A stretch of 64,000 nucleotides of DNA from Pseudonocardia alaniniphila (GCF_022524485.1 NZ_JAKXMK010000004.1:186001-250000), one strand, 5' to 3'; shown: positions 53,659 to 62,687, counted from the stretch's first letter. Notes: generated by a model not told the origin, from the letters alone. Numbers and translations: made by a program.

Positions 53659-54566
53659 GATGTGCCTGCCGTTTCGCCGAGGAAGCGCGGCGCGCGGCGG
53701 CCGAGTGACAGCCGGCGCATCCAGACCAGCAGCGCGATGGTTCCGGCCAGCAACAACGCCATGACCGTCTGCCCGATCGGGGTGCTGTACGGGGCGGCGA
53801 ACGCCGGGGTGAGGGCCAGCAGCACGAGCAGTCCCACCTGGATGATCAGCAGCATGCGCAGCGACTGGCGGGACTCTGCGCGGGCGGCCTCGATGTCGCG
53901 GCGCGCGCGGATATCGCGGGCGACCCCGTCGGCGAGCTGACGCAACACCCGCGCGACCCCGGTGCTCTGCTGATGCAGCGCGAGCAGCAGCGCCGCGGCC
54001 ACGGCATCACCGGTGCGGTCGTCGATGGCGTCCGCGAACTCACGCAGGGCCGCCCCCGGGTGTCCCTGATCGAGCTGCAAGCGGCGCGCCAACGTGCGCA
54101 CAGGGGCCGCGACCGGCCCATCGACCCGTGCGGCAGACGTCACGATGGCCTGGGCGAGGCCGATCGCGCCGCCCCCGGCGAGCGTGTCGGCCATCCGGCG
54201 GCACCAGGTCTCGAGCGCCTCCAGGGTGTCTATCCGTTCCTGAACCAGGCGCGCCGAACCGAGCAGCCACGGCAGCCACAGCCCGGTCGCGAGCGTCGCG
54301 AGCCCGGCTACCGGCCATCCGGTCACCGCCCACACCACCGTCGCCGCGACCAACCACCCCAGTACGCGTCGCCTGCGCTGGAGACGTGAGTGGGCCGGAT
54401 TTGCCGTCGCGGCCCACGCGCGTTTGAGACGACGAACCCACGAGCGTGCGGGGACAGCGGGCTGGGGAGACGCGGGCGGTTGGAACCGGAAGCCGACGAT
54501 GAGCAGAGTGGCAGCCAGGGCTAGACAGCCTCCCGCGGCCGCGGCGGCCAGCTCGACGAGTGTCAT
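53655..54566 (-). CDS. tadB: Tad inner-membrane platform protein TadB
   Basis: A 303-residue protein from ATG 54566. Membrane helices at the start (LALAATLLIVGFRF), near residue 75 and at the end (LLVLLALTPAFAAPYSTPIG). The F-domain core includes ETWCRRMADTLAGGGAIGLA and ALHQQSTGVARVLRQLADGV. It overlaps TadA by ATGA and TadC by 4 bases. Confidence 0.88.
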   Translation of the reverse strand: MTLVELAAAAAGGCLALAATLLIVGFRFQPPASPQPAVPARSWVRRLKRAWAATANPAHSRLQRRRRVLGWLVAATVVWAVTGWPVAGLATLATGLWLPWLLGSARLVQERIDTLEALETWCRRMADTLAGGGAIGLAQAIVTSAARVDGPVAAPVRTLARRLQLDQGHPGAALREFADAIDDRTGDAVAAALLLALHQQSTGVARVLRQLADGVARDIRARRDIEAARAESRQSLRMLLIIQVGLLVLLALTPAFAAPYSTPIGQTVMALLLAGTIALLVWMRRLSLGRRAPRFLGETAGTS

Positions 54567-55936
54567 CGCTGCCATCCGTCGGTCACGTTCTGGAGGAATC
54601 CCAGCTCGATTCCGGCTTCCTCGAAGGGACGCCGGTTCTGGGGCATCAGCTGAAAATGGGCCCTTGGGTCACCGGCCTGAGCAGCGGCGAACACGCGGTT
54701 CATCGCCACGCCACCGTTCTCACCCAGCGAGGTCACTTCCGCGACCTCAGACACGACCCGGGTCCTGCGTCCACCGGGGATCGTGGCCTGGCGCATGTGT
54801 ACGACGTAGTCGATGCCTTGGGCGGCGAGTCGGGTGACGAACGAGTCCGACCAGCCCGAGCCGGCTGCCTTCATCGTCGCGGTGACCAGCCGTTCGAAGG
54901 CCTCGGCCGCGGATCCCGCGTGCAGCGTGCACATCGAGCCGGGCATCCCTGCGTTCATCGCCTCGAGCATCGGGAGCGCTTCCTCCCCGCGCACCTCTCC
55001 GACGATCACGCGCGTGACCGACATGCGCAGCGTCTGGTGCAGCAGGTCCGACAGGGTCATCTCCCCGGCCGGACGTCCGGTGGCCGGATCGCGCTCGGTT
55101 GAGCCGGAGCGGCACTCCGCGGCGTAGAGCAGCGGGGGCCGGTTCGGGAGGCGGTGCAGGTTCAGCTCGAACTCGGTCTCCAGCGTGGCGAACCGCTCCC
55201 GGGGATCGATCTCCCGAGCCAACGCCCGCAGCAAGGTCGTCTTCCCGGACGCCGGAGTCCCCGTCACAAGAATGCTCAAGCGGGCCCTCACCAGTGAGGC
55301 AAGGAAGCGAGCCAGCGTGGGCGAAATGGTGTCGAGACGGACGAGATCCCGCAGCGATATGTCGACAAGCCTGTGCTTGCGAATCGTCACGATCGGGCGC
55401 GGGACGACCTCGCGCATCGCGGCAAGCCGCGAGCCATCGGGGAGCTGCATGTTCAGACACGGCTGCGCGGGGGAGAACGCCCGCTCCGAGCTGCCGTGGT
55501 GAGCCGCGATGTACTGCACCTGCTGCACGAGATCGGCGTCAGTATCCGCGATGGGCCCATCAGCAGCGCGTACCGAGCCATCGGTCATGCGCAGAACCGG
55601 TACATCGCAGCCGGTGATGTGAATGTCCTCGACATCCGGCAGATCAAGCAGCGCTTGGATGCGCCCGAGGCCCCACACCGTGTTCTCGACCGTCTGGACG
55701 ACCGCCCGCTCGACACCGGGATCGAGCTGCGGCTCGCCACGAGCGATGCGCCGGCGGGCCTCAGCGTCGAGTTCGGACTGAATCCAGGCGAGCACCAACT
55801 GTCGCTGATCAGCTGGATCGAGGCGGTCGCGTCCGGGTTCGTCCGCCAACCGCTGCAGCACCGCGGCGTGCACCCGCCGGACCAGGTCCTGATCCGCCCG
55901 AGGGGAACGGGCAGATCCGCTCAGCGTGGAGGTCAT
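54563..55936 (-). CDS. tadA: Tad/Flp pilus assembly ATPase TadA
   Basis: A 457-residue hexameric secretion ATPase of the CpaF/TadA group. The N-terminal domain ends near residue 200. Walker A is GTPASGKT at 226-233, the Asp box region holds ATLETEFELNLHRLP, and Walker B is in VTRVIVGEVRGEEALPMLEA, followed by a His box (TLHAGSAAEAFERL). It powers pilus assembly from the cytoplasm. Start and stop overlap the neighbours by 4 bases each. Confidence 0.93.
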   Translation of the reverse strand: MTSTLSGSARSPRADQDLVRRVHAAVLQRLADEPGRDRLDPADQRQLVLAWIQSELDAEARRRIARGEPQLDPGVERAVVQTVENTVWGLGRIQALLDLPDVEDIHITGCDVPVLRMTDGSVRAADGPIADTDADLVQQVQYIAAHHGSSERAFSPAQPCLNMQLPDGSRLAAMREVVPRPIVTIRKHRLVDISLRDLVRLDTISPTLARFLASLVRARLSILVTGTPASGKTTLLRALAREIDPRERFATLETEFELNLHRLPNRPPLLYAAECRSGSTERDPATGRPAGEMTLSDLLHQTLRMSVTRVIVGEVRGEEALPMLEAMNAGMPGSMCTLHAGSAAEAFERLVTATMKAAGSGWSDSFVTRLAAQGIDYVVHMRQATIPGGRRTRVVSEVAEVTSLGENGGVAMNRVFAAAQAGDPRAHFQLMPQNRRPFEEAGIELGFLQNVTDGWQR

Positions 55937-56685
55937 GTCGCCGACCCCGACGACACGACGCCTGCCAGCCTTTCGGCCATTCGGCCCGCCGTACGCTGCA
56001 AAGCACTCCTGGCAAACGACCGCCCAGGCCGCGCTCCATCGCTCCAGACGGCGGCCGCACCCGCGTCCTTCGGCATGTCACCCAGCAGTGGCAGCCGGCA
56101 TCCCTCGGCGATCTCGGCCGCCGAATAAGGCTCGTCGGCCGCCACGACCATCAGCGACACCCGAGGATCGCCCGGCTCCACGCCCGCTGCCTTCTGCAAC
56201 TGAGGGCTGATCCGTGCGGCGGAGCGGACGGCGCGCAGCGACGACGTCGTGACCAGGACCAATGCGTCGCAGGTTCGAAGCAGCGGCTCGACACCGTCGA
56301 CGAGGGCAAAGCGTCCGCAATCCGCCACGACGTCGGCCGCATGGATTCGAGCCAGCGACGAGCCCAGTTGAGACCACGGCACGCTGGCCGACTGCCCCAC
56401 GCAGCCCAAGCCGGCGAGCACCGGCGGTGCGTGTGGTGCCGGTCGGTGCACTCGCCGGTTCAACGCCTGATCCAGGTTGGTGTTGCGAAGGTCGACGACC
56501 AATTCCGCCAGTCCCGCGGCGGGGGGCCAGTCGCCGCCGCCGAGCCCGGCGCGTACATCGCCGCCGAACGGATCCGCGTCCAGAAACAACGCGAGCCGCG
56601 GCCATTGCGACGCTAGTGCCAGCGCAGACGTGGTGACCCCCGGACTTCCCTTAGCCGACACCAGCCCGACCAACACCGCGCTCAC
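55933..56685 (-). CDS. ParA/MinD-like ATPase of the Tad locus (TadZ/CpaE-like)
   Basis: A 250-residue protein beginning VLVGLVSAKGSPGVTTSALA, a deviant Walker A (KGSPGVTT) as in the MinD/ParA superfamily. LALFLDADPFGG is the second conserved strand and VVADCGRF the Walker B-like Asp. TadZ-type proteins place the Tad machine at a cell site. It lacks the N-terminal receiver-like domain found in many TadZ proteins. Coupled by overlaps to CpaB-like and TadA genes. Confidence 0.8.
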   Translation of the reverse strand: MSAVLVGLVSAKGSPGVTTSALALASQWPRLALFLDADPFGGDVRAGLGGGDWPPAAGLAELVVDLRNTNLDQALNRRVHRPAPHAPPVLAGLGCVGQSASVPWSQLGSSLARIHAADVVADCGRFALVDGVEPLLRTCDALVLVTTSSLRAVRSAARISPQLQKAAGVEPGDPRVSLMVVAADEPYSAAEIAEGCRLPLLGDMPKDAGAAAVWSDGARPGRSFARSALQRTAGRMAERLAGVVSSGSAT

Positions 56686-57299
56686 CCCCGCCCCACGAGC
56701 ACGACCGCAACCCGGCCATTGATGGCCGCGAGCGCCAGCTGTTCGGAGTCGGCCTGCGGGACGAGAACATCGATACTGCGCCTACCCGAGACATCCGGAT
56801 CTCCCGCCCGCACCACCGACGCGCGACGTGGTGGACTCCCGTCGCCGGTGATCACCAGGACCTCGTCGCGGACCTCCAGCGACGTCGACGGCGCGTGGCC
56901 GGCCTCGACCGACAACCCGACCACAGCTTGACCGGGCACCGGGCTGACCTCGGCGGTCACGGCGTCTCGCGTCAGCGTCTGACCGCTCATCAGGTCGGTG
57001 CCCGCGTGCCGGCCCACTATCGTGTCGACCTCGCTCCACGGGACCGTCACTAGACCGGTGTCCGGTGGGAGCCGTACCTCGCGGAGGTCGGAGAGCTGGA
57101 TGAGCGCGCCAAACTGCAGCGGCCGGGCGGTCGCCACGACGCCCTCGCGGGCGACTGCACCGCGATAGGCAAACGCCCCGAGCAATGCCCCAGTCACTGC
57201 GAGCGTCACGCCGAGAAGCAACAGCCGGGACGACCGTCGACCGCGCAGTTGTCTGGGCGCCGGTTGATTCTCGATGGCGTGTGGGATGGTCGCGGTCAC
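56682..57299 (-). CDS. cpaB: SAF-domain CpaB/RcpC-like pilus assembly protein
   Basis: A 205-residue protein with one N-terminal membrane helix (SRLLLLGVTLAVTGALLGAF). The SAF domain follows: ATARPLQFGALIQLSDLREV and TIVGRHAGTDLMSGQTLTRD. The C-terminal beta region has VVGLSVEAGHAPSTSLEVRD. CpaB proteins form part of the exported Tad assembly. Overlaps both neighbours by 4 bases. Confidence 0.85.
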   Translation of the reverse strand: MTATIPHAIENQPAPRQLRGRRSSRLLLLGVTLAVTGALLGAFAYRGAVAREGVVATARPLQFGALIQLSDLREVRLPPDTGLVTVPWSEVDTIVGRHAGTDLMSGQTLTRDAVTAEVSPVPGQAVVGLSVEAGHAPSTSLEVRDEVLVITGDGSPPRRASVVRAGDPDVSGRRSIDVLVPQADSEQLALAAINGRVAVVLVGRG

Positions 57300-58147
57300 T
57301 GGCCGTCACCGCCGACCAAGACCTGGACCTCACCGACCGCCAGAGACGTGTCAGTCGAGACGCGCACGATCTGCTCCCCGTCGACGGGAGAGCCGTTCGT
57401 CGTTCCCGACCACGTCACCGTCCACACGCTGGTCGCGGTGATCGTCCAGCGACCGGTGCCGTCGGTGCGCTCCGGTAGTGAGCGCTGTTCGTAGATGTAA
57501 CCGCAGTCGGGTGAGGGGCCGTCCTGACCGGTCCACGGCGTCCCGGGGCCTAGGCACCTGACCGTGGCGCCCGCCGGCCCCATCGTCCATTCGACCGTGG
57601 TCAGCCTGCCGACTGCGGTGACGCTTGCGGCGCCTGCCGTCGCTGTCGCCGATACGGGCCCCGCAGAGGCGCCCCGGTCGTCGATCCACAACCACAGCGG
57701 CACCCCGACAAATGCATCGCCCTGAGCCGAGATGTGCAGAACGGGTGGTTCGAGGGTCAGTAACTCCAAAGCCTGCTGAGCCAGCACTTCGGGCGTCACG
57801 ACCGCTGGAGTGCCAGCTCGACGGCTGGCCCCGGGTACCGGATCGACAACGTCGCCGGGCGCGGGTTCCTCGCCAACAGCCCAGCCGCCGTTCCCGAGCG
57901 GCAACGCTGCAACCGGCGGTGGCTGTGGTGCCGTCGGGACCTTCGCTGTCTTCGGCCGAGCCCGGGTCTGGAGGGTCGGGGAACCGTCGCCCGAATCGCG
58001 CGGACCGCCAGGTCGGCCGGGGTCGACGGCGGCAACGAGGCACCTTCCTTTGCCGTCGATGAGGGCGCAGCCGGGTGGCGCCGGCGTGCTGGCGACCGTG
58101 AACAACAACGACGGAAGGACGATGGCGAGCGCTGAAGCGGTCAGCAT
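57296..58147 (-). CDS. secreted/membrane-anchored protein of the Tad operon
   Basis: A 283-residue protein from ATG 58147. A signal peptide (MLTASALAIVLPSLLFTVAS) is followed by a Pro-rich linker and a domain with VVTPEVLAQQALELLTLEPP, PLWLWIDDRGASAGPVSATA and RWTITATSVWTVTWSG, a beta-rich exported domain. Proteins like this accompany Tad genes in actinobacteria, but the function is unknown. The frame continues upstream as Arg-rich sequence inside the preceding gene and is not used. Confidence 0.75.
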   Translation of the reverse strand: MLTASALAIVLPSLLFTVASTPAPPGCALIDGKGRCLVAAVDPGRPGGPRDSGDGSPTLQTRARPKTAKVPTAPQPPPVAALPLGNGGWAVGEEPAPGDVVDPVPGASRRAGTPAVVTPEVLAQQALELLTLEPPVLHISAQGDAFVGVPLWLWIDDRGASAGPVSATATAGAASVTAVGRLTTVEWTMGPAGATVRCLGPGTPWTGQDGPSPDCGYIYEQRSLPERTDGTGRWTITATSVWTVTWSGTTNGSPVDGEQIVRVSTDTSLAVGEVQVLVGGDGQ

Positions 58148-58662
58148 GGTTCGCCCATCAATGGCACCGTGCGTTCCACGAGCCAGCGGTCCTCGACTTT
58201 GGCTAGCTCGGCCCGAAACCGGTAGCGGGGAACCCGGTTCTCCAGATCGTCGAGCACATCCCCGGTCGTGTCGGAGACGAGTCGTGAGTCGCCGAGATCG
58301 ACGCAATCGAGGATCTCGATCCGCTGGTCGGACACCTGGCCCAGCGACGGGCTGCGCGTGATCGCGCCTACTGAGTGAGCTGGGAAGCCGGCGTAGTTCT
58401 CCACGTCCGCACGCGCCGTTTCCAGGGCCTGTCCTGTCGCAACTTCTCGCAACCGTGGAATCCAGTCACGCGACTTCGGTGCGGCGTACGCGGCGTCGGT
58501 GACTGTCCAGAAATTCTCGTACGCGGCGAGGGCCTGTCGCTCCGGAAGATCAGGTGGGGCCGGCAGTGTGGTCGGTGCCGTTGGGGCGACAGATGCTGAC
58601 GAGCAGCCCGCGACAACGGCGGTGAGCAGCAGCATCGTCGGGATGACTCCGTGGAACCTCAT
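58141..58662 (-). CDS. lipoprotein, first gene of the Tad operon
   Basis: A 173-residue protein from ATG 58662. The N-terminus MRFHGVIPTMLLLTAVVAGC is a lipobox signal peptide (VAGC), so the mature protein should be lipid-anchored outside. The domain has ALAAYENFWTVTDAAYAAPK, ALETARADVENYAGFPAHSV and RFRAELAKVEDRWLVERTV, a cystatin/NTF2-like helix-sheet arrangement common in actinobacterial lipoproteins. The long upstream extension of the frame lacks a signal peptide and crosses the promoter region. Confidence 0.8.
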   Translation of the reverse strand: MRFHGVIPTMLLLTAVVAGCSSASVAPTAPTTLPAPPDLPERQALAAYENFWTVTDAAYAAPKSRDWIPRLREVATGQALETARADVENYAGFPAHSVGAITRSPSLGQVSDQRIEILDCVDLGDSRLVSDTTGDVLDDLENRVPRYRFRAELAKVEDRWLVERTVPLMGEPC

Positions 58663-58890
58663 GCCGTTGCTCCTCCCAGTGGCAGTGCGGTCGATGCTGC
58701 GGCCATCTGTGGTCGTTGCGTGGTTGCCGCGTTGCTCCGCGATCACAGGAGGAGGGCTTACCAGGGGCGCTGTGGCTTCGTTGCTGATCGGGTGTTCGTA
58801 CCCCAAATGGAGTAGGGGCCACCGACGTGTCGGACTGTCACTCCGGCACGTCTGCGGAGTTGGGTACGAGCTGAGCATCTGCGCGGAAGA

Positions 58891-59082
58891 ATGACCGGCG
58901 TGTCCGAAGAGACCTCCGACACCGTCGTGACCGTGCTCGACCGTCTCGTCGCCGCTGGGCTGAGCCCGGAACGGGCGGAGGAACATCTGCGGTCGGGCAG
59001 GGTGCAGGTCGACGGGGAGACAGTGACCGATGGAGACCGGGCGGCGCCGGCGCCGGCGCGGCTGGTGCTGGTCGCCGGATGA
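58891..59082 (+). CDS. small S4-like RNA-binding-domain protein
   Basis: A 63-residue protein at ATG 58891, divergent from the Tad operon. LVAAGLSPERAEEHLRSGRV and QVDGETVTDGDRAA follow the S4 RNA-binding pattern (helix pair, GxVxVdGx turn). Small stand-alone proteins of this type are frequent in actinobacteria. Role unknown; it might bind RNA or act in regulation. Confidence 0.6.
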   Translation: MTGVSEETSDTVVTVLDRLVAAGLSPERAEEHLRSGRVQVDGETVTDGDRAAPAPARLVLVAG

Positions 59083-59194
59083 CGAACCACCTGGTGGTGG
59101 TCCGGCAGACTCGCTCCTCCGGGCGCGGCAACACGTAGACTTCTGCCTGCCGCGCTTCCCCCGCGATCCACGACCGGACTACGCAGGGGGTGCC

Positions 59195-59506
59195 ATGCCT
59201 GACATCGACCAGCTCGCCGTCAACGCCGGTAAGCACATCGACAATCGCCACGGGTCCGCCGCCTCTGGCTTCAGTCACGAAGCCCGTGAAGCCGTCCGCG
59301 ACCTAACTGTCGCCCTCGCCGGGGACGTCGGGCAGCTCCTCGCCGAACGGGCTGTCACCCGCTGGATCATCACGCGCGTGGGGGTCAACGAGTGCGTGAG
59401 CGCTGCGCGGGCTGACGGCTTACGAAACGATGCGAGCTTGCGGCGGCAGCGGCAAGCGTGCGCCTTGGACCGAGCCGAAGGCGGAGTATCAGGTCCGGAG
59501 TGGTAG
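59195..59506 (+). CDS. hypothetical protein
   Basis: A 103-residue protein from ATG 59195 with GGGGG about 5 bases before it. It is helical (VNAGKHIDNRHGSAASGFSH, EAREAVRDLTVALAGDVGQL, ERAVTRWIITRVGVNECVSA). The last ~25 residues are basic and may be read-through of a shorter gene. No family is recognised. Confidence 0.5.
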   Translation: MPDIDQLAVNAGKHIDNRHGSAASGFSHEAREAVRDLTVALAGDVGQLLAERAVTRWIITRVGVNECVSAARADGLRNDASLRRQRQACALDRAEGGVSGPEW

Positions 59507-59816
59507 CGCGGTTTCGCAACCTCCTGCATCTACCTCACAACGCTCATCCGCTCCTGGCCGGCCACGACGAATCGACCGGCTCGGACGCGCTATCTCGAAG
59601 AGGATCGTCGAGGGCAGCCCGTGTAGGTCGCGTGGCGAGGCTCGACCGCCCGCAAACTCTGATCTATTGCCCGAGCTCTGCCGGGCAGCGAGCCTGCCCG
59701 GTATCACGCGACGTCAGTGACGGCATACGGCTACGTCGGTGTCGAGAGTTGCTTGTAGTCGGGGCACGCGCTGATGTTGTCGATGGCGAGCGATTACTGG
59801 GCCACACTTATTTACC
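59507..59816. other. intergenic, no gene recognised
   Basis: About 310 bases with only composition-driven open frames. No repeat or hairpin stands out. Confidence 0.4.
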
Positions 59817-59981
59817 TCAGTGGCGCCCATGATTTCGCTCACCGGCTTCCCTTGCTGCGTTCGCTAGGCCACACGGCCACCGTGCCCCGGGCCGCCCTGT
59901 GCCGCCCACCGTGCATCCCCGGCACCGGCCGTGTTGATCGGGCTGGTGGGTGGCAGTCAAGGCCGTGACGAGATCAGGCAT
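59817..59981 (-). CDS. small Cys-containing protein
   Basis: About 54 residues from ATG 59981; the frame is open further upstream to 60116. The core HQPDQHGRCRGCTVGG and RWPCGLANAA resembles short actinobacterial proteins with the pattern H.PD..GrCrgC....WPC, probably a small metal site with three cysteines. Function is unknown. Confidence 0.5.
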   Translation of the reverse strand: MPDLVTALTATHQPDQHGRCRGCTVGGTGRPGARWPCGLANAAREAGERNHGRH

Positions 59982-60121
59982 CGAAGCCAACACGGCTATA
60001 AGCGTCTGCCACCGGTAGCGGTCCACATACGCAGGGTAGAACAAGTGACCCAACTGAGACAACTGACTCAGTCGACCCGGATGACTCTGACACGTATGTC
60101 TGACCCCGCTGGTCACCTAGC

Positions 60122-60325
60122 GTGGCTGGGGTGCCGGACGCGAAGCTCCTGACAACCGCGCAAGCGGCTGAGCATCTGGGGATCGACCGGCGCACACTCG
60201 CCCGCTACGCAAAACAGGGGCTGCTCAAGGCGACGGTGGTGCTCCCGAGCGGTCATCTGAGGTGGGACCTGGACGACATCCAGCGACAGATGCGCGAGCT
60301 GCGAGAGCAGGGCAAGGGCGGCTAA
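60122..60325 (+). CDS. BldC/MerR-like helix-turn-helix protein
   Basis: A 67-residue protein. LLTTAQAAEHLGIDRRTLAR is the HTH and LPSGHLRWDLDDIQRQMREL the wing and following helix, as in BldC and small excisionase-like proteins. A GTG a few codons downstream is an alternative start. It resembles the protein at 9055-9267 and may be a leftover of another element. No partner gene is next to it. Confidence 0.75.
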   Translation: MAGVPDAKLLTTAQAAEHLGIDRRTLARYAKQGLLKATVVLPSGHLRWDLDDIQRQMRELREQGKGG

Positions 60326-60528
60326 TCGTCGGGCACTGAGAGTGTCGGCCGTTGATCCTTGGCGACTCACCGTGCTAATTGCGCCGAGCGCGCCCCTTAT
60401 CACCCCTACCCGGTGTCGGCGCTGGCGGCAGATGGCTCGAGTCGTGCGTCGGAGGACATGTGTGACGGCTGTCCACATGTTCCGAGCAAGTGCTGTCGGG
60501 CGTCGCGGTGTTCATCGAGTCTCGACGC

Positions 60529-61050
60529 ATGTATCGGACATGGATCGCCGCCAACGCTCTGCTTATCCTGCTCACGATCTGTTCCTGTGACCTGGCAAAG
60601 TCCGGAGACGTCGGTATGCGCGACCGCTGCACCGGCGTCCTGATGGAGCGGCGCATGTCAGGGCCGCTAGTAGTGCTCGAGGCGAGCGCGCAGGCGTGCT
60701 ATGACGTTGATGGGAAGCTGCTCTCCTACCGGGATGCCGTAGACCGGCTGGGGCAGGTTGCGTGGTCATCAATGCGGCTGCCTGTCGACGCAATCCACGT
60801 GCGTGTGTATCGAGCGTTCGACGCAGATATAGCCGTGCCGCCTGCTTCTCTACAGTTGTCGGCGGCTTCGCTCAAGTGTCGATTTGGCCCTGGTCCGATG
60901 GGCATCACGCGTCCCGTGTTGCGACGTCCCGATACGCAGTTGCTGTGGTTCTTACTCCCCATCGCGTATCTCGCCGTCGCCGTGACTGCAGTTGGCATAG
61001 CTCGTCGAGCGCAGCGCTCGGGCTTGACGGTCGTTCTGCTCCGTCGGTGA
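60529..61050 (+). CDS. membrane-anchored exported protein
   Basis: A 173-residue protein from ATG 60529. The N-terminal hydrophobic segment (ANALLILLTICSC) could be a signal or anchor, with a possible lipobox Cys. The middle (VVLEASAQACYDVDGKLLSY) is soluble and outside. A second membrane helix (LLWFLLPIAYLAVAVTAVGI) near the end is followed by a basic tail. No family is recognised. The topology suggests an exported domain held between two anchors. Confidence 0.6.
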   Translation: MYRTWIAANALLILLTICSCDLAKSGDVGMRDRCTGVLMERRMSGPLVVLEASAQACYDVDGKLLSYRDAVDRLGQVAWSSMRLPVDAIHVRVYRAFDADIAVPPASLQLSAASLKCRFGPGPMGITRPVLRRPDTQLLWFLLPIAYLAVAVTAVGIARRAQRSGLTVVLLRR

Positions 61051-61204
61051 AGCTCGTAGCTGGCGCCAGAAAGGTCGAAGGGCGCCTTCGTCAAGGACCT
61101 GTACTTATTTGGCGCGCCGGCCCCTCGGGAAGCAGGGCGAGGGCGGCGGCCACGGTGCGCGGCTTCGCAGCGAGCAGCAGCAATAGGGCCGCGGGTGAGG
61201 CGCC

Positions 61205-61612
61205 CTAGGCGTGCAGCACGGCCTTGGACACGCTCGGGTTGGGCTCGGCAAAGAGCGCTGCGGCGAGGTGAGTCAGCGGGTTGGTCAGTTTCCGGGCGGT
61301 CAGGTACAGCACGGCGCGACCGTGGCGTTCACCAGTGAAGAGGCCGGCGTCGCGCAGAACTCTGAGATGTTGCGATACCGCGCTGGGCGTGATCTGTAGT
61401 GGGCACGCCAGGTCTGTGCCTGTGGCGGGCGATCGCAGTGCCTCGGGCAGTTGAGCGCGTGGCCGCGCCAGCAGACGGATGGCGCTGCCAGGTGCTGCAC
61501 GGGTCCCAGCGGTCGATAGCGCGCCGACGCCACGCGCTGGGTAGCGCACGGAGCTGCATTTTCTGGCTGTTGACCGCCCATGGGAGCGGGCGAACGTTGT
61601 CGTCGCAGGCAC
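61205..61612 (-). CDS. ArsR-family regulator, probably truncated or decayed
   Basis: Up to 135 codons. The second half is a clear ArsR winged helix: QITPSAVSQHLRVLRDAGLF and GERHGRAVLYLTARKL. The first half (SAIRLLARPRAQLPEALRSP) keeps one expected helix, but the spacing before the recognition helix is abnormal. An N-terminal deletion or frameshift is likely. It shares DNA with the abnormal C-terminal extension of the ligase ORF in another frame. Confidence 0.55.
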   Translation of the reverse strand: MPATTTFARSHGRSTARKCSSVRYPARGVGALSTAGTRAAPGSAIRLLARPRAQLPEALRSPATGTDLACPLQITPSAVSQHLRVLRDAGLFTGERHGRAVLYLTARKLTNPLTHLAAALFAEPNPSVSKAVLHA

Positions 61613-62687
61613 ACCTTTGATCGATCACGACTCCGTACGTGAGGTCGTGATCGCTCCACCGTTTGACGCTGTCTGAGCGACTCGATTGCAAACCAGGCCC
61701 GACCGACGACCTTGCGGCCAACCCTCGCCGCGGGCTACCTGAGGTCGTCGACTTGGAGGTCGTGCCGTACCCGCCGGAATGTGGCTGGATGCCGCCACAC
61801 TGGCCGACTCCGCACCACTCCACTGCTGCGTCGACAGCGAGTTCCACAACGAGCGTCGGCTCCACCGGCGTGTATTCGACGGGAGCGGCGTCGCCGAACC
61901 TCGCCGGTGGCAGAACAGCGGGCCACGGATGTTGCTGCCCGGCAGGGCGCAGGAGGGCACCCAGCGCGGGTCTGGTGTCGCGTGGGAGTGTCCCGGTGCG
62001 CCCGACCACCCGCAGACGTCCGGTCTTGTCGTAGCGGCCGAGTACCAAGGACACCGGGGTGGCGATCGAGCCGAGCACGCCGCCGACCACGGCCTCCGCA
62101 CTGGTCTTGGTCTTGACCTTCCGCCAGGCCCGCCTCGCCGGTAGGTAGCTGTGGTCGAGGCGTTTCGCGACGACACCTTCGATGCCGGCGTCGAGGTGCC
62201 CTGTGAGCCATGCCCGGGCTGCGTCGGCGTCGGTGGTCATCGGGACGACCGCGAGAGGTGGGGCGGCGTCGTCGAGCAGCCGGAGGAGCAGGGCGCGGCG
62301 CACCCGGTAGGGGTGGGCACGCAGGTCGGTGCCTCCTGCGGCGAGCACGTCGAACACGACGAACGTGGCGGGTGTCTCGGCCGCGGCCCGGCGTGCATTG
62401 GTGAGGCGGCGTTGCAGCGCCATGAAGTCCAGCCCGCCGGCCCGACAGATGACGAGTTCGCCGTCGAGCACGACGTGGCCGGCGAACCGGTCGGCGATCG
62501 CGGCGACGATCTCGGGGAAGTAGCGGGTCAGGGGCCGGTGCTGGCGGGAGTGGAGCCGCACTCGCCCTCGGTCCGCGGTGGCGAGCGCCCGGAACCCGTC
62601 GAACTTCGGCTCGAATGCCCACGGCCCTGCTGTGGGCAGGTCCGGCGCTGGTCGGGCGACCATCGGCTGGAGCGGCGGGCGGAGCAC
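61329..62687 (-). CDS. ATP-dependent DNA ligase (LigD/LigC-like) with frameshifted C-terminus
   Basis: The first ~290 residues are a normal ligase: adenylation motif EPKFDGFRAL, VVLDGELVI, FVVFDVLAAGG, EGVVAKRLDH, WRKVKTKTSAEAVVGGVLGS, then an OB fold (VLGRYDKTGRLRVVGRTG, VEPTLVVELAVDAA). Near 61800 the frame leaves the family: the natural end (WRHPATFRRVRHDLQVDDL, stop at 61735) is in the next frame, while the ORF reads on for about 150 unrelated residues to 61329. So either a real frameshift, or a sequencing error, hides a gene of 61735-62687. It would seal DNA breaks in end joining. GTG 62687 or ATG 62663 can start it. Confidence 0.75.
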   Translation of the reverse strand: MLRPPLQPMVARPAPDLPTAGPWAFEPKFDGFRALATADRGRVRLHSRQHRPLTRYFPEIVAAIADRFAGHVVLDGELVICRAGGLDFMALQRRLTNARRAAAETPATFVVFDVLAAGGTDLRAHPYRVRRALLLRLLDDAAPPLAVVPMTTDADAARAWLTGHLDAGIEGVVAKRLDHSYLPARRAWRKVKTKTSAEAVVGGVLGSIATPVSLVLGRYDKTGRLRVVGRTGTLPRDTRPALGALLRPAGQQHPWPAVLPPARFGDAAPVEYTPVEPTLVVELAVDAAVEWCGVGQCGGIQPHSGGYGTTSKSTTSGSPRRGLAARSSVGPGLQSSRSDSVKRWSDHDLTYGVVIDQRCACDDNVRPLPWAVNSQKMQLRALPSAWRRRAIDRWDPCSTWQRHPSAGAATRSTARGTAIARHRHRPGVPTTDHAQRGIATSQSSARRRPLHW

